In this document: positions 1 through 8,735 of the stretch, piece after piece | How the letters are laid out: the number at the start of each line of letters is the position of its first letter | Position numbering within the stretch: position 1 is the stretch's first letter | From: Lachnospiraceae bacterium | GTDB taxonomy: Bacteria; Bacillota; Clostridia; Lachnospirales; Lachnospiraceae | Direction: 5' to 3' | NCBI GenBank assembly: GCA_029338875.1 | Contig: JAQYBF010000098.1 | Location: 1 to 41,544, forward strand | DNA: 41,544 nucleotides | Program-made: the position numbers and the translations under genes | The notes under the pieces: generated by a model | The model's database searches: none | The model's input: only the letters and a program-made list of their open reading frames with translations | What the model was told of the DNA's origin: nothing

Positions 1-369
1 CTTCTTGTATTCTTCACGGCCAAGGGGTCCCTTCGGGAGCATACCCTTAACTGCCATCTCGATGACTCTCTCCGGATGCTTCTGGAGCATTTCCTTCAGA
101 GTGGTGGACTTCAGTCCGCCGACATAATCAGAATGTCTGTAATAAACCTTCTGATCCAGCTTCTTACCGGTAACCTTGATCTTCTCAGCGTTTACAACGA
201 TGACATAATCACCGGTATCAGCGTGAGGGGTATAGATTGCCTTGTTCTTGCCTCTTAAAACTCTTGCGACGTTAGAAGCAAGACGGCCAAGTGTCTGGCC
301 TTCAGCGTCAACGACATACCATTTTCTCTCAACCTTAGTCGGGTTCGGCATATAAGTCGAATTGTTCAT
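1..369 (-). CDS. rplM: 50S ribosomal protein L13 (3' end off the left edge)
   Basis: The minus strand from 369 encodes [18 protein letters not shown] and continues with [13 protein letters not shown] and, later, [16 protein letters not shown], which are characteristic of bacterial L13. About 123 codons are present, of roughly 142 usual for the family; the C-terminus and presumably rpsI lie beyond the left edge. The start at 367-369 is fixed by an AAGGAGG Shine-Dalgarno ending 8 bases upstream. L13 is an early-assembling protein of the large ribosomal subunit that binds 23S rRNA. In Firmicutes rplM-rpsI commonly follows truA, as here (truA ends at 756), but a separate strong promoter at 504-532 and a structured leader show that rplM has its own transcription start. 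Confidence 0.97.
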   Translation of the reverse strand, partial: MNNSTYMPNPTKVERKWYVVDAEGQTLGRLASNVARVLRGKNKAIYTPHADTGDYVIVVNAEKIKVTGKKLDQKVYYRHSDYVGGLKSTTLKEMLQKHPERVIEMAVKGMLPKGPLGREEYKK

Positions 370-371
370 TA

Positions 372-497
372 GAGCTTCCTCCTTAAATCAGGTTCATGCG
401 CCTTCCTCCGGGAATGTACCAAACCGGATTCCATACGCTCTATATAGTCAAAGGCGGTTCCGGGGCTTTGGAACATGCCTTCTGAAACTACATCAGC
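372..497 (-). promoter_or_regulatory. Structured mRNA leader of rplM (candidate L13 autoregulatory leader)
   Basis: The leader, about 125 nt between the predicted transcription start and the rplM ribosome site, folds on the minus strand into a nested hairpin. The outer stem pairs CGCCTT (451-456 on plus) with AAGGCG (399-404), and the inner stem pairs TCCGG (424-428) with CCGGA (407-411), with an internal loop between them. Perfect pairing at two levels just before the Shine-Dalgarno is what an r-protein feedback leader would show, and Rfam describes an L13 leader family in Firmicutes. Membership in that family is inferred from position and structure and was not tested with a covariance model. 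Confidence 0.55.
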
Positions 498-503
498 CTT
501 TAT

Positions 504-532
504 ATTTTATTACGGCTTGTCCTTAGTGTCAA
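504..532 (-). promoter_or_regulatory. Sigma-A promoter of rplM
   Basis: On the minus strand, TTGACA (527-532) and TAAAAT (504-509) are separated by exactly 17 bp. Transcription would start near 497, giving a leader of about 128 nt before rplM. The stretch between this promoter and the end of truA at 756 holds no gene or convincing terminator that I can see. Confidence 0.8.
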
Positions 533-755
533 ACGATTTTTAGCGATTTCTTTCCAAAAAAACGACGATTTTTCCGTCCCTTTCTTATGAATTATTCACA
601 ATGCCAGGGCGGGTTTCCCTCCTTTATCCACAGTCACTGTCCTATCCATGTGGACTTCTTCAGGATTCGTCTTCTCATGCAGGCATTTGCAAAACCAGCC
701 TTCCTATCTGGGCATCGGCAGCGTCACAGAGAAATATAGACCTCAACGGAATTTT

Positions 756-1688
756 CTACTCATCCGTAAATTCCGTCCCCAGTAGGAAGAGTCCCCTGGC
801 CGGCGCTGTGGGTCCTGCCAGACTCCGATCCTTTGCCTCCAGAATTTCCTTAACAGACGAAGGCTTCATGGCGCCACGGCCCACCTCGATCAGAGTTCCG
901 GCGATGATCCGGACCATGTTATAGAGGAAGCCGTCGCCTGTGACGCGGATGCGGATGTCCATCTCCTGAGGCTCAGGAATTCCTCCTGACTTCCGATTCT
1001 CCCCAGCTTTCGTTCCGGAGGCAGGTCTATTTCCAGGGAGATCTCTGATTTCCCTGCTTATACTCAGTTCATAGATCGTCCTCACCCTGCTCTTCACCTG
1101 GGCATGGACCGAGGAGAAGCTTGTGAAGTCATGCTTCCCGATCAGATAATCCGCTGCCTCCTGCATTTTTGCAATGTCCAGAGGCACATGAACCGTATGA
1201 AAATAATAGCGGTCGGTCGGGAAAAGAGTTCTTGCAACCCGGATCCGATATTCATAGGTTTTTTGGGATTTTACATGGTGGGGATGGAAATCCTCTGCGA
1301 CAGCGATAGAAGACATGACTCGGATATCTTCCGGAAGCCTTACATTTAATGCCGGGGCAATCCGATCCGCCGGCATGCGGGTATCGACATCGAAGACGGC
1401 CGGATTTCCGTAGGAATGCACGCCGGCATCGGTCCTGCTCCCGCCGATTAGTTCCAGGCCGGATTCCGTTTTTATCGTATCAGGCATTTTTGTCGTTTCT
1501 GCCGTTTCCTTCGTCTTCTCTGCCTGCTCTGCATGGTCCCTCCCGGGATCGTCAGAAGTATTAGAAGAATGAGGAAAAAGCTCCCCCAGTGCCTTCAGAA
1601 GCTCGCCTTCCACCGTCCGGCGGCCGGGCTGCTTCTGCCAGCCGGCAAAATCCGTGCCATCGTAGGCCACACGAATCAGGACCCGCAT
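756..1688 (-). CDS. truA: tRNA pseudouridine(38-40) synthase TruA with two extra segments
   Basis: TruA isomerises uridines 38-40 in the anticodon arm of many tRNAs. The N-terminus MRVLIRVAYDGTDFAGWQKQ, the catalytic loop GGSRTDAGVH (Asp87 is the nucleophile) and the C-terminal GDGFLYNMVRI motif are all present. At 310 residues it is clearly longer than the usual 240-260. The excess sits in two charged, low-complexity insertions, about residues 41-76 (rich in Glu, Lys, Thr, Asp) and about 215-242 (Gly, Pro, Lys). Both lie between conserved blocks, so the fold should survive. The ATG at 1686-1688 overlaps the ecfT stop by one base (TGATG), implying translational coupling to the ecfT-ecfA block. 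Confidence 0.95.
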   Translation of the reverse strand: MRVLIRVAYDGTDFAGWQKQPGRRTVEGELLKALGELFPHSSNTSDDPGRDHAEQAEKTKETAETTKMPDTIKTESGLELIGGSRTDAGVHSYGNPAVFDVDTRMPADRIAPALNVRLPEDIRVMSSIAVAEDFHPHHVKSQKTYEYRIRVARTLFPTDRYYFHTVHVPLDIAKMQEAADYLIGKHDFTSFSSVHAQVKSRVRTIYELSISREIRDLPGNRPASGTKAGENRKSGGIPEPQEMDIRIRVTGDGFLYNMVRIIAGTLIEVGRGAMKPSSVKEILEAKDRSLAGPTAPARGLFLLGTEFTDE

Positions 1689-2488
1689 CAGAAGCGGACC
1701 CCGAGAACAATCACAACTGCAAAGAATACGGCCAGGCAGAGATAAGCCATGCCGTCCCGCTTGGCGTAGTGAAGAGGCTTCATCTTGGTCCGTCCCTCGC
1801 CGCCGTTGTAACAGCGGGCCTCCATAGCCAGTGCCAGGTCGTTTGCCCGGCGAAAGGCACTGACGAAAAGCGGCACAAGAAGGGGCACCATGGACTTGGC
1901 CCTCTGGACGATATTTCCCGTATCAAAGGAAGCACCGCGGGCCATCTGGGCCTTCATGATCTTATCCGTCTCATCGATCAGAATCGGGATGAAGCGGAGG
2001 GCGATCGACATCATCATGGCGATCTCGTGAACCGGGACCTTAATATAGGTCATGAAATGTAAACCGGACTCCAATCCGTCCGTCAACTGATTGGGCGTGG
2101 TGGTCAGCGTCATGAGAGAGCTTCCGATAATGAGAAGAATCATCCGGGCTGTCATCAGAAGAGCGTTTTTGATACCTTCCTTTGTGATCGACAGAAAGGC
2201 CCAGTGGAAGACCACATGACCCGGCGTCAGGAAGAGATTGAAGACAGCCGCAATGACGATCAGAAGCACAATGCCCCGAAGGCCCCGCACCATGAAGGAA
2301 AAAGGTACCTTTGACATGGCGATAACGACCAGTAGACAGGCTGTCACAAAGAGGATGGCCGCCGGATTATCCGCAATGAAGAGCGCAATAATATAGACCA
2401 GAGTCGCGAGGAGCTTGGTCCGGGGGTCCATCCGGTGCAGGACAGAGTCCGCCGGATAATATTGTCCTAAGGTAATATCTCGAAACAT
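1688..2488 (-). CDS. ecfT: ECF transporter transmembrane subunit EcfT
   Basis: EcfT is the shared membrane-embedded coupling protein of group II energy-coupling-factor vitamin importers. It links the two ATPases to exchangeable substrate-binding S components. The 266 residues contain several hydrophobic spans in the first 125 residues and the two diagnostic cytoplasmic motifs that dock on the ATPases: ARG (183-185, in QMARGASFDTG) and ARCYNGG (224-230). The start at 2488 follows AAAGG seven bases upstream. It lies downstream of ecfA2 across a 136-bp AT-rich spacer, wider than the tight junctions elsewhere in the block. No S component is encoded nearby, as expected for a shared ECF module. Confidence 0.95.
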   Translation of the reverse strand: MFRDITLGQYYPADSVLHRMDPRTKLLATLVYIIALFIADNPAAILFVTACLLVVIAMSKVPFSFMVRGLRGIVLLIVIAAVFNLFLTPGHVVFHWAFLSITKEGIKNALLMTARMILLIIGSSLMTLTTTPNQLTDGLESGLHFMTYIKVPVHEIAMMMSIALRFIPILIDETDKIMKAQMARGASFDTGNIVQRAKSMVPLLVPLFVSAFRRANDLALAMEARCYNGGEGRTKMKPLHYAKRDGMAYLCLAVFFAVVIVLGVRF

Positions 2489-2624
2489 AGTGCTGCCTTT
2501 CGTAAATATCTGTGCCAGCTTTCTGACATCAGGTTTTACATTGTATTAAATATGTCTTCCAATACTTTTTACTTGAAATTCTAAATCCCGTATCTCACAT
2601 ATCTTTTGGTAGCGGAAATTCTAG

Positions 2625-3491
2625 TTAGTTATTCTCAGCCTGCTTAGCCCGGAAAACCCGAAGGATTTCCTCCTTGGCTTCTTCGACTGTGGTGCAGTCC
2701 ACATCGACGGGGAAGCCGGCCTTCTTTAAGTCGTGCATGACATAGGTCACTTCCGGTGCTGCCAGGCCGATCTCCTCCAGGTCCTTGTAATGGCGGAAGA
2801 CCTCGCGGGGCGTTCCGTCATATTTCGGCCGGCCCTTGTCCATGACCAGGATCCGGTCGACATAATTGGCCACATCCTCCATGGAATGCGAAACCAGAAC
2901 GATGGTGTCGCCCTTCCTGTCATGAAGAGACTTGATCAGGTCCAGAATCTCGTTTCTGCCTGCCGGATCCAGTCCGGCCGTCGGCTCATCCAGAATCAGA
3001 ATCTGCGGATGCATGGCAAGGACACCGGCGATGGCGACACGGCGCTTCTGGCCGCCCGAAAGCTCAAAGGGCGAGGCATCGTACTGGGCCTTGGGAAAAC
3101 CGACCGCTTCCAGGGCCTCTTCCGCCCGCTTTTTGATCTCCTCCTCAGGAAGGCCCTGATTCTTGGGACCGAAGCAGACATCCGCGAAGACCGTCGTCTC
3201 AAAAAGCTGGTGCTCAGGATACTGGAAGACCATGCCGACCTTGGTCCGAAGGCCCTTCAGGTCATAGCCGTCGGCATAGATATTTTCATCATTGAAATAG
3301 ATGGTTCCGGACGTTGCCTTCAATAGTCCGTTCAGATGCTGAACCAGGGTGGATTTTCCGGATCCGGTATGGCCGATGATTCCTAAGAACTGACCATCCT
3401 TGATTTCCAGATTCACATCATCCAGAGCCTTGATCTCATAGGCTGTTCCGGTGCTGTACTGATATGTCACATGCTCTAAGCGAAGTCCCAT
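2625..3491 (-). CDS. ecfA2: ECF transporter ATP-binding subunit EcfA2
   Basis: This is one of the two ABC ATPases of the ECF module. In 288 residues it shows Walker A GHTGSGKST (40-48), a Q-loop at VFQYPEHQLF, the signature LSGGQ (144-148), Walker B ILILDEP with the catalytic Glu at 169, and the switch His at 202. FQYPEHQLFETTV is the form usual in EcfA2, whereas EcfA1 has FQNPDNQ. The start ATG at 3489-3491 is one base after the ecfA1 stop and uses a GGGGAGG ribosome site inside the ecfA1 coding end, so the two ATPases should be made in equal amounts. They act as an EcfA1-EcfA2 heterodimer bound to EcfT. Confidence 0.95.
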   Translation of the reverse strand: MGLRLEHVTYQYSTGTAYEIKALDDVNLEIKDGQFLGIIGHTGSGKSTLVQHLNGLLKATSGTIYFNDENIYADGYDLKGLRTKVGMVFQYPEHQLFETTVFADVCFGPKNQGLPEEEIKKRAEEALEAVGFPKAQYDASPFELSGGQKRRVAIAGVLAMHPQILILDEPTAGLDPAGRNEILDLIKSLHDRKGDTIVLVSHSMEDVANYVDRILVMDKGRPKYDGTPREVFRHYKDLEEIGLAAPEVTYVMHDLKKAGFPVDVDCTTVEEAKEEILRVFRAKQAENN

Positions 3492-3492
3492 G

Positions 3493-4398
3493 TCAATCCT
3501 CCCCTGCTGCCATTCGTAAAGCTTCCACCAGCTCCTGGCGGGTCAGAATCCCCTCCGGGATGTCCAGTCCGGCCTCGCGGAGCTCATAGGCCAGAAGGGT
3601 GACCTGAGGCACGTCCAGGCGGAAGGACTTGAGCTTGTCGACATCGGAGAAGATCTCCCTGGGCTGGCCCCGCATGACGACCTTGCCCTGATCCATGACG
3701 TAAACATAGTCCGAGCCCACGACTTCCTCCATATAATGAGTGATGAGAATAATCGTAACGCCCTTTTTCTTATTGAGCTCATGAACGGCCGCCAGAACCT
3801 CTTTCCGTCCGTCCGGATCCAGCATGGCCGTCGGTTCATCGAGAACGATGCACTTTGGCTCCATGGCCATGACACCGGCGATAGCGACCCTCTGCTTCTG
3901 TCCGCCGGACAGTTTATTCGGGGAATGCTTGCGGTACTCCCACATGCCGACCGACTTCAAGCTCTTCTCGACCCGCTCCCAGATCTCATCGGTCGGGACA
4001 CCGATATTCTCAGGGCCGAATCCCACATCCTCTTCGACAACACTGGCGATGATCTGGTTGTCCGGATTCTGGAAAACCATGCCCGCAGTCTTTCGAATGG
4101 GAAGGATATTCTCCTCCTTGGCCGCATCCTTGCCGTCGACATAGAGACTTCCTCCGGTCGGTGCCAGGAGGGCATTTAAGTGCTTGGCCAGAGTCGACTT
4201 TCCAGAGCCGTTATGGCCCAGGATGGAAATAAACTGACCGGGCCAGACATCCAGATCAACATGGTCAACCGCCGTCAGAATCCGCTCTACATTTCCCTCT
4301 TCATCCCGCTGGACATACTCGTGGGACAGGTCGATGGCCTCGATGATGTTGTCGTGCTGCTTTTTTTCTTTGACGTCTTTCACGCTGCTTTTCTCCAC
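3493..4398 (-). CDS. ecfA1: ECF transporter ATP-binding subunit EcfA1
   Basis: This is the partner ATPase of EcfA2. It has Walker [10 protein letters not shown] (61-69), Q-loop VFQNPDNQI, signature LSGGQ (163-167), Walker B CIVLDEP (Glu188) and switch His in LITHYMEEV. The reading frame opens with GTG at 4398, which has little upstream ribosome-site complementarity. A second GTG at 4383 is preceded by GGAG nine bases away and may be the real start, giving 296 residues. In many clostridia rplQ precedes ecfA1, but here the upstream neighbour is the aminotransferase, whose stop lies 89 bp away. No strong promoter or terminator was recognised in that gap. Confidence 0.93.
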   Translation of the reverse strand: MEKSSVKDVKEKKQHDNIIEAIDLSHEYVQRDEEGNVERILTAVDHVDLDVWPGQFISILGHNGSGKSTLAKHLNALLAPTGGSLYVDGKDAAKEENILPIRKTAGMVFQNPDNQIIASVVEEDVGFGPENIGVPTDEIWERVEKSLKSVGMWEYRKHSPNKLSGGQKQRVAIAGVMAMEPKCIVLDEPTAMLDPDGRKEVLAAVHELNKKKGVTIILITHYMEEVVGSDYVYVMDQGKVVMRGQPREIFSDVDKLKSFRLDVPQVTLLAYELREAGLDIPEGILTRQELVEALRMAAGED

Positions 4399-4487
4399 GG
4401 GGCTCGAATTTTGATTTCTACCCGGTATCTGCTTTCCGATTACTTCAGCTGACTTCTCACTTCAACCCGCCAACCTTACAATCGGTT

Positions 4488-5675
4488 TTATTCTGCTGCT
4501 TTCTTGGCCTTTCCGGCTCTCAATTCACTTACGAATTCTTCGATCCGGTCCACGGCCTTCTCCAGATCCTCCAGAGAATAGGCATAGGAGATCCGGATAA
4601 AGCCCTCGCCGCAGTCTCCGAAAGCGGTGCCGGGTACGACTGCAACCTTCTTCGACTTCAGGAGCTCTGTTGCAAATTCGTCGCTGGACATCCCGAATTC
4701 CTTGATGGAAGGGAAGATATAGAAGGCGCCGAAGGGCTCGAAGCACTGGAGGTGCATGTTCTTGAAGCGGTCCATGAGGTAGCGGCGTCTGTGGTCGTAT
4801 TCCTCCCGCATCTTGTCGACCTCGTCCTGGCAGTTCCGAAGGGCCTCAACTGCTGCATACTGGCTGTTGGTCGGAGCGCACATAATGGCGAACTGGTGTA
4901 TCTTTAACATCTGAGCCAGAAGCTCATGAGGCGCACAGGCATAGCCCAGCCGCCAGCCGGTCATGGCAAAGGCCTTGGAAAAGCCGTTGATATAGACCGT
5001 CCGCTCCTTCATGCCCGGAAGCGATGCGATGGACATGTGCTTCTCGAGATAAGTCAGTTCCGAATAGATCTCGTCGGTCAGGACAAAGAGATCATGCTTC
5101 TTTACGACCTCTGCGACCGCCTCGAGATCGGCCTTCTCCATGACCGCGCCCGTCGGGTTGTTTGGATAAGGAAGGATCAGGACCTTGGTCCTTTCCGTGA
5201 TCGCATCCTCCAGCTCCTCTGCCGTCAGCCGGAATTCATTCTCCTCTTTCAGAGGAATGTAGACCGGTTTTCCACCGGCAAGGATCGTGCAGGGTCCGTA
5301 ACTCACATAAGATGGCTGAGGGATCAACACCTCATCCCCCGGATCCAGCATGGCACGGAGAGCCACATCAATGGCCTCCGATCCGCCGACGGTTACCATG
5401 ATTTCAGAGCTCGGACTGTAATAGAGCTGATAGCGGCGCTCCAGATATTTGGAGATTTCCTCGCGGAGCTGCTTTAAACCTGTATTGGAGGTGTAGAAGG
5501 TCCGTCCCTGTTCCAGAGAGTAAATGGCCTCGTCGCGAATCCGCCAGGGCGTATCAAAATCCGGCTCGCCTACACCAAGGGAAATGGCATCGTCCATCTC
5601 ATTTACGATATCGAAGAATTTTCGGATACCGGAAGGAGCAATGCCCGTAATTGTCTTATTTACCATGCTTCTCAT
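4488..5675 (-). CDS. Class I/II PLP-dependent aminotransferase (AlaT/PatA-like)
   Basis: This fold-type I aminotransferase has 395 residues, the normal length. PNNPTG (171-176), DEIY (201-204), the PLP-binding lysine in GFSKAFAMTGWRLGY (Lys234) and a C-terminal FIRISYA arginine region are all present. The family transfers an amino group between an amino acid and a 2-oxo acid in the cytoplasm; the exact substrate cannot be read from sequence. It follows an Lrp/AsnC regulator with a 24-bp gap and shares its promoter. The same pairing occurs in Bacillus subtilis as alaR-alaT, which makes alanine/glutamate transamination a reasonable guess, but aspartate or aromatic substrates remain possible. 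No symbol is given for that reason. Confidence 0.9.
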   Translation of the reverse strand: MRSMVNKTITGIAPSGIRKFFDIVNEMDDAISLGVGEPDFDTPWRIRDEAIYSLEQGRTFYTSNTGLKQLREEISKYLERRYQLYYSPSSEIMVTVGGSEAIDVALRAMLDPGDEVLIPQPSYVSYGPCTILAGGKPVYIPLKEENEFRLTAEELEDAITERTKVLILPYPNNPTGAVMEKADLEAVAEVVKKHDLFVLTDEIYSELTYLEKHMSIASLPGMKERTVYINGFSKAFAMTGWRLGYACAPHELLAQMLKIHQFAIMCAPTNSQYAAVEALRNCQDEVDKMREEYDHRRRYLMDRFKNMHLQCFEPFGAFYIFPSIKEFGMSSDEFATELLKSKKVAVVPGTAFGDCGEGFIRISYAYSLEDLEKAVDRIEEFVSELRAGKAKKAAE

Positions 5676-5699
5676 AACGGCATTCTCTGTCCTTTCTGA

Positions 5700-6188
5700 T
5701 TACAGCGACATCTTCATTCGTTCTTCCTTGGGAACATCAACCATAATGGTTCCCTGTTCCTTGTAATTCTTCAGAATGAAGTTGGTCTTGGTTGAAAAGA
5801 CAGAATCCAGAACAGACAGCTTCTGAGAAACGAAATCGGCGATCTCTCGTAAGGACTTGCCCTCGAGAATGACCATGAAATCAAAACCGCCGGAGATCAG
5901 ATAGACATCGCTGACCTCGGGAAAATTGTAGATTCTCTGGGCAATCTTGTCGAAACCGGTGCCTCTCTGGGGAGTCACACGGACCTCGATCATGGCCTTG
6001 GCCTTCTCGACACCGGCCTTCTCCCAGTTGATCAGAGTATGATAACCGCAGATAATGTGCTTTGCTTCCATATCTTCCAGGCAGTTCAGAACCGCCGCCT
6101 CATCCTCTCCAAGAATGACCGCGAGCTCATGAAGATCAATTCTGCTGTTTTTTTCGATGTAGTTGAGAATCTTTTCCTGCATTTCCAT
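5700..6188 (-). CDS. Lrp/AsnC family transcriptional regulator
   Basis: The 162-residue protein has an N-terminal winged helix (about 1-50, with the pattern ILNYIEKNSRIDLHELA) followed by the RAM ligand-binding domain with the typical YLISGGFDFMVILEG strand-turn (around 97-111). It is the usual size for Lrp relatives, which sense amino acids and act as dimers or octamers. It is the first gene of a two-gene unit with the downstream aminotransferase, so it probably regulates that gene and itself. Its ATG follows GGAAGAGGAGTA. The inverted repeat of CAGCTG units in its leader is a candidate binding site. Confidence 0.92.
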   Translation of the reverse strand: MEMQEKILNYIEKNSRIDLHELAVILGEDEAAVLNCLEDMEAKHIICGYHTLINWEKAGVEKAKAMIEVRVTPQRGTGFDKIAQRIYNFPEVSDVYLISGGFDFMVILEGKSLREIADFVSQKLSVLDSVFSTKTNFILKNYKEQGTIMVDVPKEERMKMSL

Positions 6189-6216
6189 TACTCCTCTTCC
6201 TTTCCCATTCCACTCA

Positions 6217-6309
6217 CAGCTGATTTTCCAGCTGCCTGTTTTCCTTTTATTTTCCTATGAGCAAAGCCCTGTTTCATCAAAATATAGTGCATAGAGGGCT
6301 GTCTGTCAA
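6217..6309 (-). promoter_or_regulatory. Promoter and candidate operator of the Lrp-aminotransferase unit
   Basis: On the minus strand, TTGACA (6304-6309) and TATATT (6281-6286) are spaced by exactly 17 bp, an excellent sigma-A promoter that begins just after the upstream gene's stop at 6317. In the leader, two CAGCTG hexamers (6217-6222 and 6229-6234) form an 18-bp inverted repeat with a 6-bp centre. It is a plausible autoregulatory Lrp site, though this is inference. Confidence 0.75.
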
Positions 6310-6316
6310 AACTGAT

Positions 6317-6841
6317 TTACGGTTTTTCAAGAAAGCGTGTTTCTCTTCCGTGGTCGAAGTGAAAGACTCTTCCCTTCTCTTTTTTCAATTCTCCGACCGT
6401 GGCCGCTCGAAAGCCTCGGGCCTTAAAATAATTCGCCACATGTCGTCCATTTTCTGCAAGTATAAGCCAGGAACCTTTAGAGTCCAGTTGATAGGGATTC
6501 TCATTCAGAAATTCCGCGATTTCCACGGTTTCCTGGCGGATGGGGATCTGCTGGAGATCCGCAGAAAGTCCGGATTTTAATGCTTCTCCGGCCCGCCACA
6601 GGTCCGCTTCGATGCCTCCCGGCCCGCCCTCGGAAATATAGACCAGACCGGCGGTTTCTTTCAGAAAGCCCCGCACTGCCTCTGCCAGCCGGTCTGTCTC
6701 TTCAATAGAAAGGACCTGCTCCGCCCGATTCAGAAAAGCAGCCGGGAAATTTTCCGCCAGAAAATCTCGATTTAGAGAAAGGAGTTTTCTTGTCCCGGCC
6801 AGGCCGACCGGTCCTGCTATGACAATGTCTGCCTTCTGCAT
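6317..6841 (-). CDS. AIR-synthase-related (PurM/HypE-like) protein, C-terminal domain only
   Basis: The 174 residues correspond to the C-terminal half of the PurM/HypE superfamily. VYISEGGPGGIEADLWRAGE matches the usual HDVTEGGIFGALWE region, and QIPIRQETVEIAEFLNENPY followed by DSKGSWLILAEN matches the conserved I-P-I-x-x-E-T and S-x-G-S blocks. The N-terminal ATP-binding and dimerisation domain (about 150 residues) is absent. The gene is not obviously decayed: it has a clean AAAGGAG ribosome site before the ATG at 6839-6841 and a full open frame. The histidine and aspartate normally before the TEGG turn are replaced. Function unknown; it may be a binding-only or partner-dependent derivative. 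Confidence 0.65.
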   Translation of the reverse strand: MQKADIVIAGPVGLAGTRKLLSLNRDFLAENFPAAFLNRAEQVLSIEETDRLAEAVRGFLKETAGLVYISEGGPGGIEADLWRAGEALKSGLSADLQQIPIRQETVEIAEFLNENPYQLDSKGSWLILAENGRHVANYFKARGFRAATVGELKKEKGRVFHFDHGRETRFLEKP

Positions 6842-7021
6842 GGCGTCTCCTTTCCTCTGAATTCTGACTTCTGTATCCCTGATTCTGATTTTTCTGCCAG
6901 AACCAGAGCATATAGATCAATCGCTGACTTCGCCACTGGTCTACTTTTCTGACAGATTTCTTATCTACCGAATGGCTGAACTGCGCTGCTTGCCCATACT
7001 GGCATCTTCCTATTTACGGAT

Positions 7022-8725
7022 TTACTGGCTGGCAGCACCCGCGGCTGCTCCAGCATCCGCCGCTGCATTTGCCGCTGCACTCGCTGCCGCACTTGCCGCA
7101 TCCGCTGCGCTCTTGGCATCGTTATAGGCCTTCTGAGCCTTCTCATCATCCGGATTCTTCTCAGCCACATCCTTCAGGGTCCGAAGCTTCTCCTCCGCAT
7201 AGGTCGTTGAAGGCCGGACGCTGGCGCCGGTATACTGCTGAATGGCTGAAATGATCGTCGAATCGTCCTGGCTGTTGACCGCACTCTTCAGTGCCGCCGT
7301 AACCGCCGGATCTCCGGACTGGACGCCGACCGAATATTCCGCATCGACCTCCCGGTAGTTGGACTTGTTCTGAACCTTTGTAGATTCGACATTTCCATCG
7401 ACTGTCACAGTCTTGATCATCTGATAGACATAGCCGGTCGTGCCGCTCTTTGTTTTCTGAAGAGTTCCGGCAGGAAGCGTATCATCCGCCGTATACTTAT
7501 TCTTGATCGGTGTCTCGCTGACCAGGTGATTGTCGAAGGAGATCGACCGGTTGGCCGGGCGGGTTTCCTTTCCGTAGATATTGACGGTGATGGTGTTCTC
7601 TCCCGCCAGCTCTTCAATGTAAACCGGCGCCTCCAGATTGTTCTTGAACTGCAGATCCTTCAGAGCGTAGGTACCGTCCGAAGAGCCCGCCGTCGCCGCA
7701 TCAAAGGACGGCTTTACATAATGAACCATGAGGGAATGGGCCGCGCGGTTTTCTATCGAAAGCTCAGCCAGGAGGACCGCATTGTAGGTGGTTGTGGAAA
7801 CCTGGCAGACACCGCCGCCTTCATTGTTGACAACCTCGCCGTCCTTATAGGCGCCGGCGGTTGCATAGCCGTTGTCGGCGGACAGAGGGGAAACGGTCTG
7901 ATAGAAGGAAATGCTGTCGCCCGGATAGAGGATCTTTCCGTTCATCAGAGAAGCTGCTCTCTGGATGTTGGTTTTCCGGCTGGCTGTGGAGGAAGAATAA
8001 TCGGTGGTGAAGGTTCCCAGGAGATCCTGTACCTCTGCCAGCTCCTTCTCCGTGCCCCGGGGTTTGGCCTTGTCGGTGGTAAGCTCGACTGCAGCCGACT
8101 CGCCGGAATCCGAGCTTCCTGTCGTCCAGTTCTTGTTGATATAGGTATCCAGATCCTCGATGGACTTTTCCACATTCAGGCTGCTTCCGGCTTCTCCCTT
8201 GACAAAGGTAAAGACGCCGTTGTCGTGGGTCAGGCCATTGTCCTTTGCCGGATTGGAAAGTTCACTGGCATGGGCGGTCAGGCAGGCCTGGGCCGTGTCG
8301 TGATTGACTCCGTAGGAAATCTGGAAGTTCTTTCCCTTCTTGGATTTCAGGGTCTTCTGATTGAGAAAGCGCTCGGCCGGATTGCCCTTCTTCCCGTAAT
8401 TCATAGCCTTTTTCACCAGGTCGGTATTGACGGCCTCAAGACCCAGATCAGAGGCTGTAACGCTGACCGTCTTTCCGGAAGCCGTAAGGGTCACTGTCTT
8501 CGCGCCTTCCGACTGGACAATTCCGGAAATCACCTCTTCGGCCTCGCGCTCGGTCATGCCGGAGACATCCTGTCCTTCGATGGAGATTCCGTCCGGAATG
8601 GTGGATACCTTGTTGGATGCCGCCCTGGCTGTAATATGACTGGAGATCCCGTAAGCCGAAAGCAGAAGGGCCCCGGCCATGAGAAAAAGTCCGAAAACAA
8701 TTTTTTTCTTTCTTTTACCTGTCAT
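7022..8725 (-). CDS. VanW-domain cell-wall associated protein with N-terminal anchor
   Basis: The protein has 567 residues. A basic N-terminus (MTGKRKKK) leads into a single hydrophobic segment (about 9-28), so it is exported and either anchored or cleaved. Residues about 40-200 resemble the repeated peptidoglycan-binding domain usually found before VanW domains. The VanW domain lies around 235-365 with the signature EGGGVCQVSTTTYNAVL, and a G5-like beta region follows. The C-terminus (last about 60 residues) is a charged helix ending in an almost pure Ala/Gly/Asp/Ser tail. VanW proteins occur beside vancomycin-resistance genes and widely elsewhere in Firmicutes; the biochemical role is not settled. 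It starts 10 bp after the stop of a small membrane peptide gene. Confidence 0.85.
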   Translation of the reverse strand: MTGKRKKKIVFGLFLMAGALLLSAYGISSHITARAASNKVSTIPDGISIEGQDVSGMTEREAEEVISGIVQSEGAKTVTLTASGKTVSVTASDLGLEAVNTDLVKKAMNYGKKGNPAERFLNQKTLKSKKGKNFQISYGVNHDTAQACLTAHASELSNPAKDNGLTHDNGVFTFVKGEAGSSLNVEKSIEDLDTYINKNWTTGSSDSGESAAVELTTDKAKPRGTEKELAEVQDLLGTFTTDYSSSTASRKTNIQRAASLMNGKILYPGDSISFYQTVSPLSADNGYATAGAYKDGEVVNNEGGGVCQVSTTTYNAVLLAELSIENRAAHSLMVHYVKPSFDAATAGSSDGTYALKDLQFKNNLEAPVYIEELAGENTITVNIYGKETRPANRSISFDNHLVSETPIKNKYTADDTLPAGTLQKTKSGTTGYVYQMIKTVTVDGNVESTKVQNKSNYREVDAEYSVGVQSGDPAVTAALKSAVNSQDDSTIISAIQQYTGASVRPSTTYAEEKLRTLKDVAEKNPDDEKAQKAYNDAKSAADAASAAASAAANAAADAGAAAGAASQ

Positions 8726-8735
8726 TGAATCTTCC

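Noticed and set aside
7526-8728. 400-codon open frame on plus, opposite the VanW gene
   Set aside because: It is the antisense frame of a well-supported gene, has no recognisable family and no ribosome site at its start.
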